Source of the DNA: Planctomyces sp. SH-PL14
GTDB lineage: Bacteria; Planctomycetota; Planctomycetia; Planctomycetales; Planctomycetaceae
Assembly (NCBI RefSeq): GCF_001610835.1
Contig: NZ_CP011270.1
Location: forward strand, 7,148,001 to 7,212,000
Length of the DNA stretch: 64,000 nucleotides
Reading direction: 5' to 3'
Both the position numbers and the translations under genes were made by a program. Numbering within the stretch: the stretch's first letter is position 1; every line of letters starts with the position of its first letter. The notes under the pieces are model-generated. The model made no database searches. It was not told the DNA's origin and worked only from the letters and a program-made list of their open reading frames with translations. Shown here in pieces: positions 7,466 to 15,160 of this stretch.

Positions 7466-7882
7466 GTGGTTACTGACGGCGTCCTCAACAGTGTCTCGGC
7501 GATCGGCGTTCGGATTCGTGCGACCCTGGCCGCCGCCGCCATCGTTCCGGCGCTCCTGTTCGGCTCGGCCCCCGCCGTTCCGACGGTGACCGCCGTCACG
7601 TCGACCATTTCGGCCGGCGTCTCCTCGGTTGCGAGCTACGCGGCTCCGGTCGCGATCGCGGCGGTCGTGGCCCTGAGCGCCGATTCGGCGTTCGCTCAGA
7701 CCGACCCGCCGGAGGACGCTCCGGAGTTCGAAGACTTTCCGGTCTTCTTCGACTTCAAGTCCCTCGTGACGAAGTCGGTCGGCTTCATCGGGACGGTCGG
7801 TGTGATCGCCATCGGTGCGGTCGTCGGCTGGTCCATGATGAAGGGGATGCTGAATTACTTTCTCCGTCGCATGCGTGCTTGA
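7466..7882 (+). CDS. pVIII-like major coat protein precursor (unit 2)
   Basis: 138 aa from GTG. A long leader ends in a signal-peptidase-like site (DSAFA before QTDPP). The mature ~60 residues have the pVIII pattern: acidic N-terminus (EDAPEFEDFPVFFDF), a hydrophobic middle (GFIGTVGVIAIGAVVGW) and a basic end (NYFLRRMRA). Such proteins sit in the inner membrane and coat the ssDNA. Relative to unit 3 (31225-31632), about 46 bp holding the GAAAGGG ribosome site and TTG start are missing, leaving a GTG without a clear ribosome site. Expression may depend on coupling or be impaired. Confidence 0.85.
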   Translation: MVTDGVLNSVSAIGVRIRATLAAAAIVPALLFGSAPAVPTVTAVTSTISAGVSSVASYAAPVAIAAVVALSADSAFAQTDPPEDAPEFEDFPVFFDFKSLVTKSVGFIGTVGVIAIGAVVGWSMMKGMLNYFLRRMRA

Positions 7883-8372
7883 TCGGACCACCGATCCGCA
7901 CGAACGCGCACGGCTGATGGAAGTTCAGGTGAACCGCCTGGCGATCAATGTTTACCTCCGGCAGGGGATACTCCCCCCGTCCGATCTCATGGAGTCCGCC
8001 TCACTGTGGCAGGGCTTCCTAGCGGACCAGATCCGGCAGAAACACCAGTTCACGCCAGGCGGTCGCCGCCGCCGCAACATGACGGATGCTCGCATTCGTG
8101 CGATCACCGAAAAGGAGTGGCGGGAGCGGTCCGGCCTCGGAGAAGTCACCCGTGAGAACGGGCGGCGTTACCGGGCCGGTCGCGGCGATCGGAAGACGAA
8201 CATTCAGCGTGAGCGGTTCTTCGCTGACATCGCCGAGCATCTGACGCCACAGCGTCGGCTGCCGTCGATTGCTCGGGTCCGCGACTCTGAACAGTTGGAG
8301 GAACGAGGCTGGCGGCGTGAGCAGGACGACCCTGACGCGCCGGGCCTCCACTTCGTCTCGGATCGCTGGTAA
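7875..8372 (+). CDS. 165-aa charged protein following the coat gene
   Basis: GTG start overlaps the coat stop. Residues 1-65 are nearly identical to the unit 3 copy (starts MLDRTTDPHERARL; YLRQGILPPSDLMESASLWQ). The C-terminal part is basic, rich in Arg, and extended here by about 30 residues (EQLEERGWRREQDDPD). No membrane segment. Possibly a DNA-contacting or regulatory protein; no family recognised. Confidence 0.6.
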   Translation: MLDRTTDPHERARLMEVQVNRLAINVYLRQGILPPSDLMESASLWQGFLADQIRQKHQFTPGGRRRRNMTDARIRAITEKEWRERSGLGEVTRENGRRYRAGRGDRKTNIQRERFFADIAEHLTPQRRLPSIARVRDSEQLEERGWRREQDDPDAPGLHFVSDRW

Positions 8373-8398
8373 CTCGTAACGTGCTACCGGGCACGCCA

Positions 8399-8440
8399 GG
8401 CCCTCGCCGTACCTCCTCACGGCGGGGGCCTCTTTTGTTT
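8399..8440 (+). terminator. Rho-independent terminator after the coat gene group
   Basis: The stem GGCCCTCGCCGT pairs with ACGGCGGGGGCC around an 8-nt loop and is followed by TCTTTTGTTT. A matching structure is at 32058-32098 in unit 3. Ff phages also place a terminator between gene VIII and gene III, which allows high coat and low adsorption-protein expression. Confidence 0.8.
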
Positions 8441-8453
8441 GGAAAGGATTCCA

Positions 8454-8729
8454 ATGCAAGCCTTTGAGGCCCAAATGGGCCAGGTTCTTCACCAGCTCGA
8501 TCGGCTGCGCGAGCTGATGGAACCGATCGCCGACGTCTGCAACGGCGTCCGCGTCTTCGTTTACGCGGTCTTGTGCTTTGCCGTCTTCTTCGCCGGCCTG
8601 CTGGCCGTCCTGTGGGCTTTCTTCCCGGAAAGGTTTCGCCATGTTTTCCCCGCGCCGCCGGTTCCGCGTCCCGCTAACGCTCCGGCTCCTCCTTCGCCTC
8701 CTGCGTCGGATTGCCCCCCGCTCTCGTAA
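8454..8729 (+). CDS. 91-aa single-pass membrane protein
   Basis: ATG follows GGAAAGGA. An N-terminal amphipathic helix (FEAQMGQVLHQLDRLRELM) is followed by a strong membrane span (FVYAVLCFAVFFAGLLAVLWAF) and a Pro-rich tail. The last ~90 nt overlap the start of the adsorption protein gene in another frame. Nearly identical in unit 3 (32112-32387). Likely a minor coat or assembly protein by position. Confidence 0.65.
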   Translation: MQAFEAQMGQVLHQLDRLRELMEPIADVCNGVRVFVYAVLCFAVFFAGLLAVLWAFFPERFRHVFPAPPVPRPANAPAPPSPPASDCPPLS

Positions 8730-11553
8730 CTCGTTCGGCCTGGTCGTCGCCGTCCTCCTCGTCCTGGGGAGCTGTAAATCGGCGCGCGCCGAATATCCGA
8801 CCGATGTGAAGGTCTTCGTCCGCCTGGACGAGCTGCCTTCCGGGCAGATCTTCGATCAGGTCTCCGGGCAGCAATGCACCTGGCACGGAACCGACGCGGT
8901 TCAGGACGTCGGGGGCCGCGTCTTCAAGTCCATCGCGACCAGCACGGGCGGGGTCACGGTGCCCGCCGCGATCCTCGATATCGTTCGACCAGGCGGGTTC
9001 TGGAAGGGGCCGCACACGGTTCTTTGGTGGCAGTACGGTCCGGAAACGAATGTGAGCGGGGTCCTTGGTGCCGCGGGCTCCCCCGTCCAGTGGTATCCGT
9101 TCATGGCGCCGACGGATGGCGAGTGGTGGGATGACTACACCTACGTGCGCGGTCTCATGCTCCGCACGATGCGCCCTGACAATCAAACGCAGTGGGGCTA
9201 CATGGTCCCGGACCCGAACAGCGTAACCCTGGGGGCGAGCTGGTCCCTCGTTGTGGTCCGGTGGGATCCGATCACGGGCGCGCAGAGTCTCAACAAGAGT
9301 GCGGCCAAATGGTCGCGATCGCAGCCGGTGAACGCGAACCAGCACGCGGGCGGTGGAGGGGGAGGATTCACCCTCGGTACTGCCGGGAGCTGGGCCGGGC
9401 CGGGGACGCGGTTGATTGGCTCGCTCGGGATCTTCGATCGCGTCGTCACCGATGCCGAGGTGACCGAGATCATCAACCTTGGGCCGGGCTTCATCCCCGA
9501 CTATTGGGACGACGAGGACCCGGGGGAGGAGGAACCTGGCGGCGGGGGGCCGGAGTGGTCGCAGCTCGTGGCGGTGATCCAGGGGCAAACCGCCAAGCTC
9601 TCCGCGATTCAGGAAGCGGCCGAGGCCACCGAGCATCGTTTGACGGGGGTCTATTTCTACTTGATCGCGGCCGTGGAATGCCTGGTCGTCCTGGCGGGGT
9701 TCTACCTCTTCCGCATCGCGAAATTCTCGATGAACTCGAAGACGCCTTTCGCGATCGCGGCGGTGTTCCTGAGCCTGGCGGGCAGCTCGTTCGCCCAGGC
9801 TCCGGATCCGTGCCTGCTGTGGGAAAAGTGCATCGGGGCGAAGCTCAACGGCAATCACGCGTTGCCGGTCGGTCCGTTCGAGGTGACGTGCCTTGGGGCC
9901 TCCAGCTTTGAGGTCACGGGCGACCATGTCGCCTGCAACCTCCCGAATGAGCTGCGCGTGGTCCGGATCATCCTCCGCTATCACCCGACCGCGCAGGGCG
10001 AAGACAGGTCGCTTGACTGGATCGTCAAGGCGGCGACCGCCACGACGCACGGAAGCGCCTTCGACAGCAACGACGCTTATGGGGACACGAGGTACTACGG
10101 CCGGCCGGCGACCTCCCCGGCCGGGACACCGTGGCGGCAGTTGGCTCCGTTTTCGGTCGCGCCCTGCAAGGACTGCGGGCAGTGCGATATGTGCATCTAT
10201 GCGGAGCTGTTCGAGCTGTACTCCGACAACGTCGATAACCCAGCCTGGCCGAAAGGGCGGGGGAGTCGAACGCAATACGGTCTTCACGGCAGCGGCGACT
10301 GCGTCGTGCCGGCCGGAAATGGGAACGGGGCTGGCGGCGATCCCGGCAGCGGCACCGGCGGCAATGGCGGCGGTACGCCGTTCCCCGGAGGGCCTGGCCA
10401 GGACGATGACGACGACGGGGTACCGAATGGACAGGATCCCGACCGGGACGGGGACGGGATTCCGAACGGCGACGATCCTGACCGCGACGGGGACGGGATC
10501 CCGAATCCCCAGGATCCGGAGCCGGACGGTCCGCCTGATGATGGGCCTGGCACGAATCCCGGCGACCCGGGGAACGACAATGATGATGACGGGGTGGACG
10601 ATCCGGAGGACCCGGACGACGACAATGACGGGATTCCCGACGAGAACGACCCCAGCCAGTACGGGGGCTGCGTGCTTCCCAGCGGGGGCCTGGACACGGA
10701 TTGCGACGGGATCGTCGACTCCGAGGACCCCTGCATCGCAACCATCAAGGACGACAGCGACTGCGACGACGTCCGAGATGTGGACGATGTCTGCCCGGAA
10801 CACGATGACCTGCAGGACGGGGACAATGACGGGGTGCCCGATGGTTGCGATAACTGCCCCGCGTCTCCCAACCCCCAGCAGAAGAACTCCGACAACGATG
10901 AATTCGGGGACGCCTGCGACGACGACGACGACAACGACGGGAAGGATGACTCCGAGGACGACGACGACGATGGCGACGGGATCCCGGATGTCGACGAGGA
11001 CCAGTGCCAGGAAGCCGAGGGGGAGGAGCAGGCCGCGCAATGCGGCTGCGCGCGGATCCTCGATTCGTTCTATTACCGGCTGTACTCGTTCCTGACGGGC
11101 GACCGGGCCGACGTGGGGGCAGGGTACCGGACCGGGGACGGGGACCCGGGGAGCGCCAACTACGTTCCCGGCGGCGAAGGTGGGATCTTTACGTACCTCT
11201 TCGACTCTCGCCGGAAAATCTCCTCTTGGGGCCAGCCGGCCAGCGGTGGGAACGGTGAGGATCCCCCCGAGGAGGAGCCAGGGGAGGGGACTCCAACGAC
11301 CGACAAGAACCGGCTGCCGATTCCGTTCCTCGACCTGGACCGGCTCGCGGAGTTCGATAGTACGAACATGCCAGCGTTTGAATATAAGCCGATTGAGCTG
11401 GATTGGGACGAGGGCGTTTTCTACGGCGAGGAGAACGTCTTGGAGTGGGACTTCCTTGAGTTCGCCCACTTGATAAAGAACTGCGCCGCTATAGCCCTCA
11501 TCTGGGGTTATGGGACCGCAATCATCTTCGCCTTCTTTAAGTCCGCTACCTGA
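8641..11553 (+). CDS. Giant pIII-like adsorption protein: LamG-like, TSP3 repeats, C-terminal anchor
   Basis: 970 aa; ATG after GGAAAGG. Signal peptide about residues 31-50 (ends SARA). Residues ~51-290 look like a LamG/concanavalin-like domain, closing with GIFDRVVTDAEVTEI, typical of that fold. A membrane span follows at ~337-358, and a second signal-like stretch starts at M364 (ends SFAQA). A Cys-containing segment comes next, then thrombospondin type 3-like calcium repeats at ~588-790 (DxDGIPN, DNDDDGVDD). A C-terminal span (~944-966) ends KSAT. Size, position between coat and Zot genes, and terminal anchor fit the host-binding tip protein. The N-terminal domain differs strongly from unit 3, the rest is almost identical. 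Confidence 0.8.
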   Translation: MFSPRRRFRVPLTLRLLLRLLRRIAPRSRNSFGLVVAVLLVLGSCKSARAEYPTDVKVFVRLDELPSGQIFDQVSGQQCTWHGTDAVQDVGGRVFKSIATSTGGVTVPAAILDIVRPGGFWKGPHTVLWWQYGPETNVSGVLGAAGSPVQWYPFMAPTDGEWWDDYTYVRGLMLRTMRPDNQTQWGYMVPDPNSVTLGASWSLVVVRWDPITGAQSLNKSAAKWSRSQPVNANQHAGGGGGGFTLGTAGSWAGPGTRLIGSLGIFDRVVTDAEVTEIINLGPGFIPDYWDDEDPGEEEPGGGGPEWSQLVAVIQGQTAKLSAIQEAAEATEHRLTGVYFYLIAAVECLVVLAGFYLFRIAKFSMNSKTPFAIAAVFLSLAGSSFAQAPDPCLLWEKCIGAKLNGNHALPVGPFEVTCLGASSFEVTGDHVACNLPNELRVVRIILRYHPTAQGEDRSLDWIVKAATATTHGSAFDSNDAYGDTRYYGRPATSPAGTPWRQLAPFSVAPCKDCGQCDMCIYAELFELYSDNVDNPAWPKGRGSRTQYGLHGSGDCVVPAGNGNGAGGDPGSGTGGNGGGTPFPGGPGQDDDDDGVPNGQDPDRDGDGIPNGDDPDRDGDGIPNPQDPEPDGPPDDGPGTNPGDPGNDNDDDGVDDPEDPDDDNDGIPDENDPSQYGGCVLPSGGLDTDCDGIVDSEDPCIATIKDDSDCDDVRDVDDVCPEHDDLQDGDNDGVPDGCDNCPASPNPQQKNSDNDEFGDACDDDDDNDGKDDSEDDDDDGDGIPDVDEDQCQEAEGEEQAAQCGCARILDSFYYRLYSFLTGDRADVGAGYRTGDGDPGSANYVPGGEGGIFTYLFDSRRKISSWGQPASGGNGEDPPEEEPGEGTPTTDKNRLPIPFLDLDRLAEFDSTNMPAFEYKPIELDWDEGVFYGEENVLEWDFLEFAHLIKNCAAIALIWGYGTAIIFAFFKSAT

Positions 11554-11564
11554 AGGGGTTCGCT

Positions 11565-12071
11565 ATGCGATACGTGTTGCTTTTGCTGTTCGTCCTTGCG
11601 GCGGTCCCGGCGATCGCTCAAGAGACGGGGGATCAGATCTTCAGCGGCGGGATCCCTGGGGAACCGCTGCGGCCGGAGACGGTCCCTCAGAAGCCCGAGC
11701 AGCAGGTCGGGTGGATCGACTGGGTGCTGGATCTCACGGGGTTCATCTGGAGCACCTTCCTGGAGCTGGTCGAGTGGTGCGTCTACGTGCCGGCCGAGTG
11801 GCTTCGGGACCTCGCCTTTTCGTGGTTCTGCTGGATCATGACGGGCGTCGGGGGCTACATCGAGGAAATCGTGCCGTTCGTGAACTGGCAGTCCAAGGCC
11901 AGCTCGACGAGCTACATCCGCGTCGGCATTGAGTGGATTGAGAAATCGTCCGGCTTCTTCGCCGAAATCTTCCCGTTTGGGCTGTGGATCAGTCTCACGA
12001 CGATCTGGCTCGGCGTGGAGTCGGGCCTGGCTGTGGTTCGCTGGATCATCGCCCTTATTCCGAGTCTGTGA
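11565..12071 (+). CDS. pVI-like minor coat/membrane protein
   Basis: 168 aa with AAGGGG before ATG. Signal peptide MRYVLLLLFVLAAVPAIAQ, then several hydrophobic helices (WVLDLTGFIWSTFLELV, FSWFCWIMTGVGGYI, FGLWISLTTIWLGV, ALIPSL). It lies between the adsorption protein and Zot, where filamentous phages encode pVI. Unit 3 copy (35244-35750) differs at one residue. The identity is by position and topology. Confidence 0.7.
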   Translation: MRYVLLLLFVLAAVPAIAQETGDQIFSGGIPGEPLRPETVPQKPEQQVGWIDWVLDLTGFIWSTFLELVEWCVYVPAEWLRDLAFSWFCWIMTGVGGYIEEIVPFVNWQSKASSTSYIRVGIEWIEKSSGFFAEIFPFGLWISLTTIWLGVESGLAVVRWIIALIPSL

Positions 12072-12072
12072 G

Positions 12073-12348
12073 ATGGGATCTTGTACGCGCGTCGTTTCCG
12101 TTGGTCGCGAATCGACGCGCGTCGATTCCTACCGCCTGGCGTTCCGTCGCCTCGCTCGGGCGATTGCCGCCCGGCCGGAGTGGGCGGAATACCGTTTCCT
12201 GCTGCTCGATCGGCCTTCGGAGCGGTGGGGAAGGGTGTTTTCGGTCTGTGTGGTGGCTCCGCAGCCGTTCGCCGAGCTGCTCTCTTGCTGGGTCGCGCGG
12301 GAGGTCCGCCGCGATGCCGTTCGCATCATGGAAGGAAGGGTTAGCTGA
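12073..12348 (+). CDS. 91-aa protein upstream of zot, carries the 18-bp palindrome
   Basis: Starts MGSCTRVVSVGRESTRVDSY; the STRVDS residues are encoded by the palindrome at 12110-12127. The rest is a small alpha/beta protein (YRLAFRRLARAIA, FSVCVVAPQPFAELL). Its TGA overlaps the zot ATG by one base, so translation is probably coupled. The unit 3 homologue (35752-36036) is clearly diverged. No family recognised. Confidence 0.6.
   Translation: MGSCTRVVSVGRESTRVDSYRLAFRRLARAIAARPEWAEYRFLLLDRPSERWGRVFSVCVVAPQPFAELLSCWVAREVRRDAVRIMEGRVS
12110..12127. repeat. 18-bp palindrome AATCGACGCGCGTCGATT
   Basis: Perfect palindrome inside the 5' part of the gene preceding zot. The homologous position in unit 3 (35798-35815) keeps the 14-bp core TCGACGCGCGTCGA. 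Confidence 0.85.
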
Positions 12349-13982
12349 TGGCGTGGCGTCCGATCATGACGACGACGATCGGGGTGGCGGGATCCGGGAA
12401 GACGTATTCCCGGGTGTGCTACCTCGTCGACAAGTTCCTGCCGCACGAGGCGGGGAAGCTCTATACGAATCTCCCGCTGAAGCCGGCGGCGATCGCCGAA
12501 TACTGCCGCAAGACGTTCGGTTCCGATCCGGCCGAGATCCTCAATCGGATCTACCTCATTCCGCCGGAGGTCCTGAAGAAGTGGGAGCAGGAGCAGGAGG
12601 GGCCGTGGGACTACTTCCCGCACCCGATCGCCGGGCACATCATCATCGACGAGGCCCACCGCTTCGTCTCGTCGCAGCACGAGAAGGAATGGGCTCGCAA
12701 GTGGCAAGTCTGGATCGGGGAGCTGCGGCACCTTCACGGCTCGATTGAGTTCATGACTCAGGCCGAAAACAAGCTGCCTCGGGAGTTCAAAGAAGAGTGC
12801 GAACGAAAGATCGTCATTGAGACCGACGAGAGCCGGCGTGACTCGTGGTTCAACATCGAGTGGCACTACTGGTACCAGTTGTGGGCCAAGCTCCGGGGCC
12901 GGTACGTCCCGATGACGATCGCCACCGAGATGAAAAACGTGGGATCGAAGAAGTTCGAAACCACCCTCGAAACCGCCTACGTCCGCCGCCCCGAGATCTT
13001 CGCTCTCTATGACTCCTTCTCTAATCCCAACCTCGGCGGCGAGGCGCTCGGCCGGCCGAAGATGGAATACGAGCGGATGACCTGGCCGCGATTCCTGCTG
13101 TGGTTCTTCCTGCAGAACCCGAAACAGATCATGTGGCGGTTCGGAGTGGTGACGTTCACGGTCTGGATGATCTTCGGCGGCTGGCAATGGATCTTTACGA
13201 GCTTCATGGCGGCGCTGAGCCCGAGCGAGAAGAAGCCGGCAGCGGCCGTCGCAAAGGCTCCGCTGATGAAGCCGTTCGATCCATCGAGAGGGCAGGGGAA
13301 GCCGAAGGATCCGGAACCGACTCCCGCACCTGGCTATGAGGAGTTTCTGGACGCGCGCCGGGCGGCGACTGCCATGCAGCAGGCCAGGTCGGCGGTCAGG
13401 AATTCCAGGGCCGTTCCCGACCAGGCGAAGGGGCCGGTGATCGACGAGCTGGAAGCCGCTCTCCAGCAGTATGAAGAGGCTTACAAGCGATCATCCGAAG
13501 TGGTCGGAATGGTCGGCGAGGAAATCATTCTGCGGGATGGATCCCGCTTCAAGAAAGGGGAGACGATTCCCGATGGCTTGCTCAAAGGTCGGTCCGTCAC
13601 GTCGTTCGATCGCAAGACTCAGCTTTTTGTGCTGGATAACGGTGAGCACCTTAAGCTCGGGGGGCTGCCTAAATCCGCTACGGAGAATCTCGCCACCGCA
13701 GCCAAACCCAAGCGGGTACCAGTCAAAACCCGCGTTGTTTCCGAAGCTCTATCAGGAGTTGCAGATACCGGCCCCCAGGTCGATCGCAACGGCCCAGCAG
13801 GAGCGGGAGGACCTGGAGTGCCGGGGCCTTCAGTTCCGGTTCCTCTTGGCGTGGATCGCCGACAGGTGGGAAATCAACCTGATCACGGAGCCGGAGCTGC
13901 TGGAGCGGGAAGTGGAGCTGCACCTGCGAAAAGCGACCCTCCCTCAAATCCTGGCAGCGGTCTGTCGCCAATTGGGAGTTGA
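12348..13982 (+). CDS. zot: Zot/pI-type phage assembly ATPase
   Basis: 544 aa. Walker A GVAGSGKT at residues 12-19 and Walker B HIIIDEAH with D101/E102 place it in the zonular occludens toxin/gpI family. These inner-membrane ATPases extrude the filamentous virion and contact the secretin. A membrane span lies at ~264-290 (VVTFTVWMIFGGWQWIF), with the rest presumably periplasmic and Pro-rich. The last ~410 nt overlap the secretin gene in another frame. In spite of the family name, nothing suggests toxicity. Residues 1-455 are almost identical to the unit 3 protein (36036-37670). Confidence 0.93.
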   Translation: MAWRPIMTTTIGVAGSGKTYSRVCYLVDKFLPHEAGKLYTNLPLKPAAIAEYCRKTFGSDPAEILNRIYLIPPEVLKKWEQEQEGPWDYFPHPIAGHIIIDEAHRFVSSQHEKEWARKWQVWIGELRHLHGSIEFMTQAENKLPREFKEECERKIVIETDESRRDSWFNIEWHYWYQLWAKLRGRYVPMTIATEMKNVGSKKFETTLETAYVRRPEIFALYDSFSNPNLGGEALGRPKMEYERMTWPRFLLWFFLQNPKQIMWRFGVVTFTVWMIFGGWQWIFTSFMAALSPSEKKPAAAVAKAPLMKPFDPSRGQGKPKDPEPTPAPGYEEFLDARRAATAMQQARSAVRNSRAVPDQAKGPVIDELEAALQQYEEAYKRSSEVVGMVGEEIILRDGSRFKKGETIPDGLLKGRSVTSFDRKTQLFVLDNGEHLKLGGLPKSATENLATAAKPKRVPVKTRVVSEALSGVADTGPQVDRNGPAGAGGPGVPGPSVPVPLGVDRRQVGNQPDHGAGAAGAGSGAAPAKSDPPSNPGSGLSPIGS

Positions 13983-15060
13983 GGTCACCCGGTCCGGCGA
14001 GCTGTACGTGATCGGCGCGCTGAAGCCCTCCGACCGGGCCGCGATCGTTCGGCGGGTTCGCCGGCTGAAAGCGGCCGATCTCTCCAGTGTCCTGCGCCAG
14101 GTCCTCTCCGGAATCGGGGCCGTCCAGGTGTTCCCGGACGGTCTGTGCATCATCTCGGATACCGTGGAGGTCCTCGACCGGGTCGCCGCGATCATCGACC
14201 AGCTCGAGGCGGCCGAGTCCGTCACCTGGTGCGTCCAGCTCCATATCCTGCGGCTGTCCGACCGGGATATCCGGAACCTCGGCTTGGATGTCGTCCCGGC
14301 CCTCGACCTGGCTGCCACGCTCGGAGCTGCGTCCCAGGGGATCCCGGCCGGGCTGAATGTGAACCTGGGCGCGACCTTGAAGGGGCTGCTCGACGTCGCG
14401 AATGAGAAGTCCCGGACGATGATCGTCGCGGAACCGCTGATGCTCATTGTCGACGGCGACACGGGCACCTGGCAGCGATCTCGGCAAGTGCCGATCGAAA
14501 GCTCCGTGATCGACCCTCGCACCGGGGCCATCTCTCGGAGCTACGATTACCGGTCGGCGGGCCTGAACGTGACGGTCGACCTGCGGGAGTCGTCCTGGCG
14601 ATCGGCGCGCGTCAATTTCAACGTTCAGCTTGGGGACGTGATCTCCGGCGGCGACGGATCCGGACCGCCAGTCATCGCCGATCAGTCGCTCAAGGTCTCG
14701 GCCGACGTCTACACCGGCGGTGTCTACCTGGTCGGGGCGCTCCGGGAGGGTACCGGGAACAAAGGTGCGGCCGGCGCACTCAAGTTCGGCGATCGCCAGT
14801 CGTCCGATTCGACTGAGGTTGTTGTCTTCGCTCGTGTCGCCCGGATTGGTGGATCCCTTCTTCCGGATCCAGCGACGGAGGGGCCGGAGCTGGGGGGGCC
14901 CCCGGCGCAGGCTCCGGACACGAATGTTCCGCAAGGGGGGCAGAATCATGTGCCGAGCCCTGCTGTCATGCCACTTCCGTCCGGTCCTATTCTTCCACCT
15001 GCAGAATCGCCTCCGGCAGCGGTCGAGAAGAATGTGAGTACGCCGACCGCTGGGCGTTGA
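13573..15060 (+). CDS. pIV-like secretin (unit 2)
   Basis: 495 aa from an ATG 10 nt after AAAGGGGAG; an in-frame ATG also lies at 13471. A hydrophobic leader (SFLCWITVSTLSSGGC) is followed by a small N-domain (ending RSGELYVIGALK), a second N-type domain (LKAADLSSVLRQVLSGIGAVQVF) and a secretin core (ESVTWCVQLHILRLSD; SRTMIVAEPLMLIVDG). It would form the outer-membrane exit channel. After ~residue 440 the tail differs from the ancestral tail kept in unit 3 and in the fragment at 18224-18949, so the 3' end here is chimeric. Confidence 0.85.
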   Translation: MACSKVGPSRRSIARLSFLCWITVSTLSSGGCLNPLRRISPPQPNPSGYQSKPALFPKLYQELQIPAPRSIATAQQEREDLECRGLQFRFLLAWIADRWEINLITEPELLEREVELHLRKATLPQILAAVCRQLGVEVTRSGELYVIGALKPSDRAAIVRRVRRLKAADLSSVLRQVLSGIGAVQVFPDGLCIISDTVEVLDRVAAIIDQLEAAESVTWCVQLHILRLSDRDIRNLGLDVVPALDLAATLGAASQGIPAGLNVNLGATLKGLLDVANEKSRTMIVAEPLMLIVDGDTGTWQRSRQVPIESSVIDPRTGAISRSYDYRSAGLNVTVDLRESSWRSARVNFNVQLGDVISGGDGSGPPVIADQSLKVSADVYTGGVYLVGALREGTGNKGAAGALKFGDRQSSDSTEVVVFARVARIGGSLLPDPATEGPELGGPPAQAPDTNVPQGGQNHVPSPAVMPLPSGPILPPAESPPAAVEKNVSTPTAGR

Positions 15061-15160
15061 CATTCAAACCGCCCCATGGGGATCATACTTGCACCTGCAG
15101 CCGTGTTTGAACGGCGCTCGGAGCGCAGGCGAGTGAACGCCGACCCAATTACCGTCGCGC

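Noticed and set aside
8777-8795. Further members of the palindrome family such as TCGGCGCGCGCCGA and variants with one half (near 5281, 6720, 14600, 41461)
   Set aside because: They share only GC-rich cores within coding sequence and break the outer bases, so they may be codon-driven; not counted as sites.
10405-11010. Asp-rich region as a DNA tandem repeat array or CRISPR
   Set aside because: Periodicity follows TSP3-type calcium-binding repeats at protein level; there are no identical spacered repeats. No CRISPR array was seen in the window.
8674-11469. Long open frame (931 codons) on the minus strand opposite the adsorption gene, and its equal at 32332-35148
   Set aside because: It mirrors the Asp/Gly-rich calcium-repeat region of the real gene; composition is Val/Arg/Ile-rich without domain pattern, and it lacks a ribosome site.
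12073-12348. STRVDS as a conserved protein motif
   Set aside because: It is the translation of the DNA palindrome in one frame and occurs at unrelated positions in unrelated proteins, so selection is on DNA.
12348-13982. Zot as a true enterotoxin
   Set aside because: Position and Walker motifs indicate phage assembly ATPase function; toxin activity is not supported by sequence.
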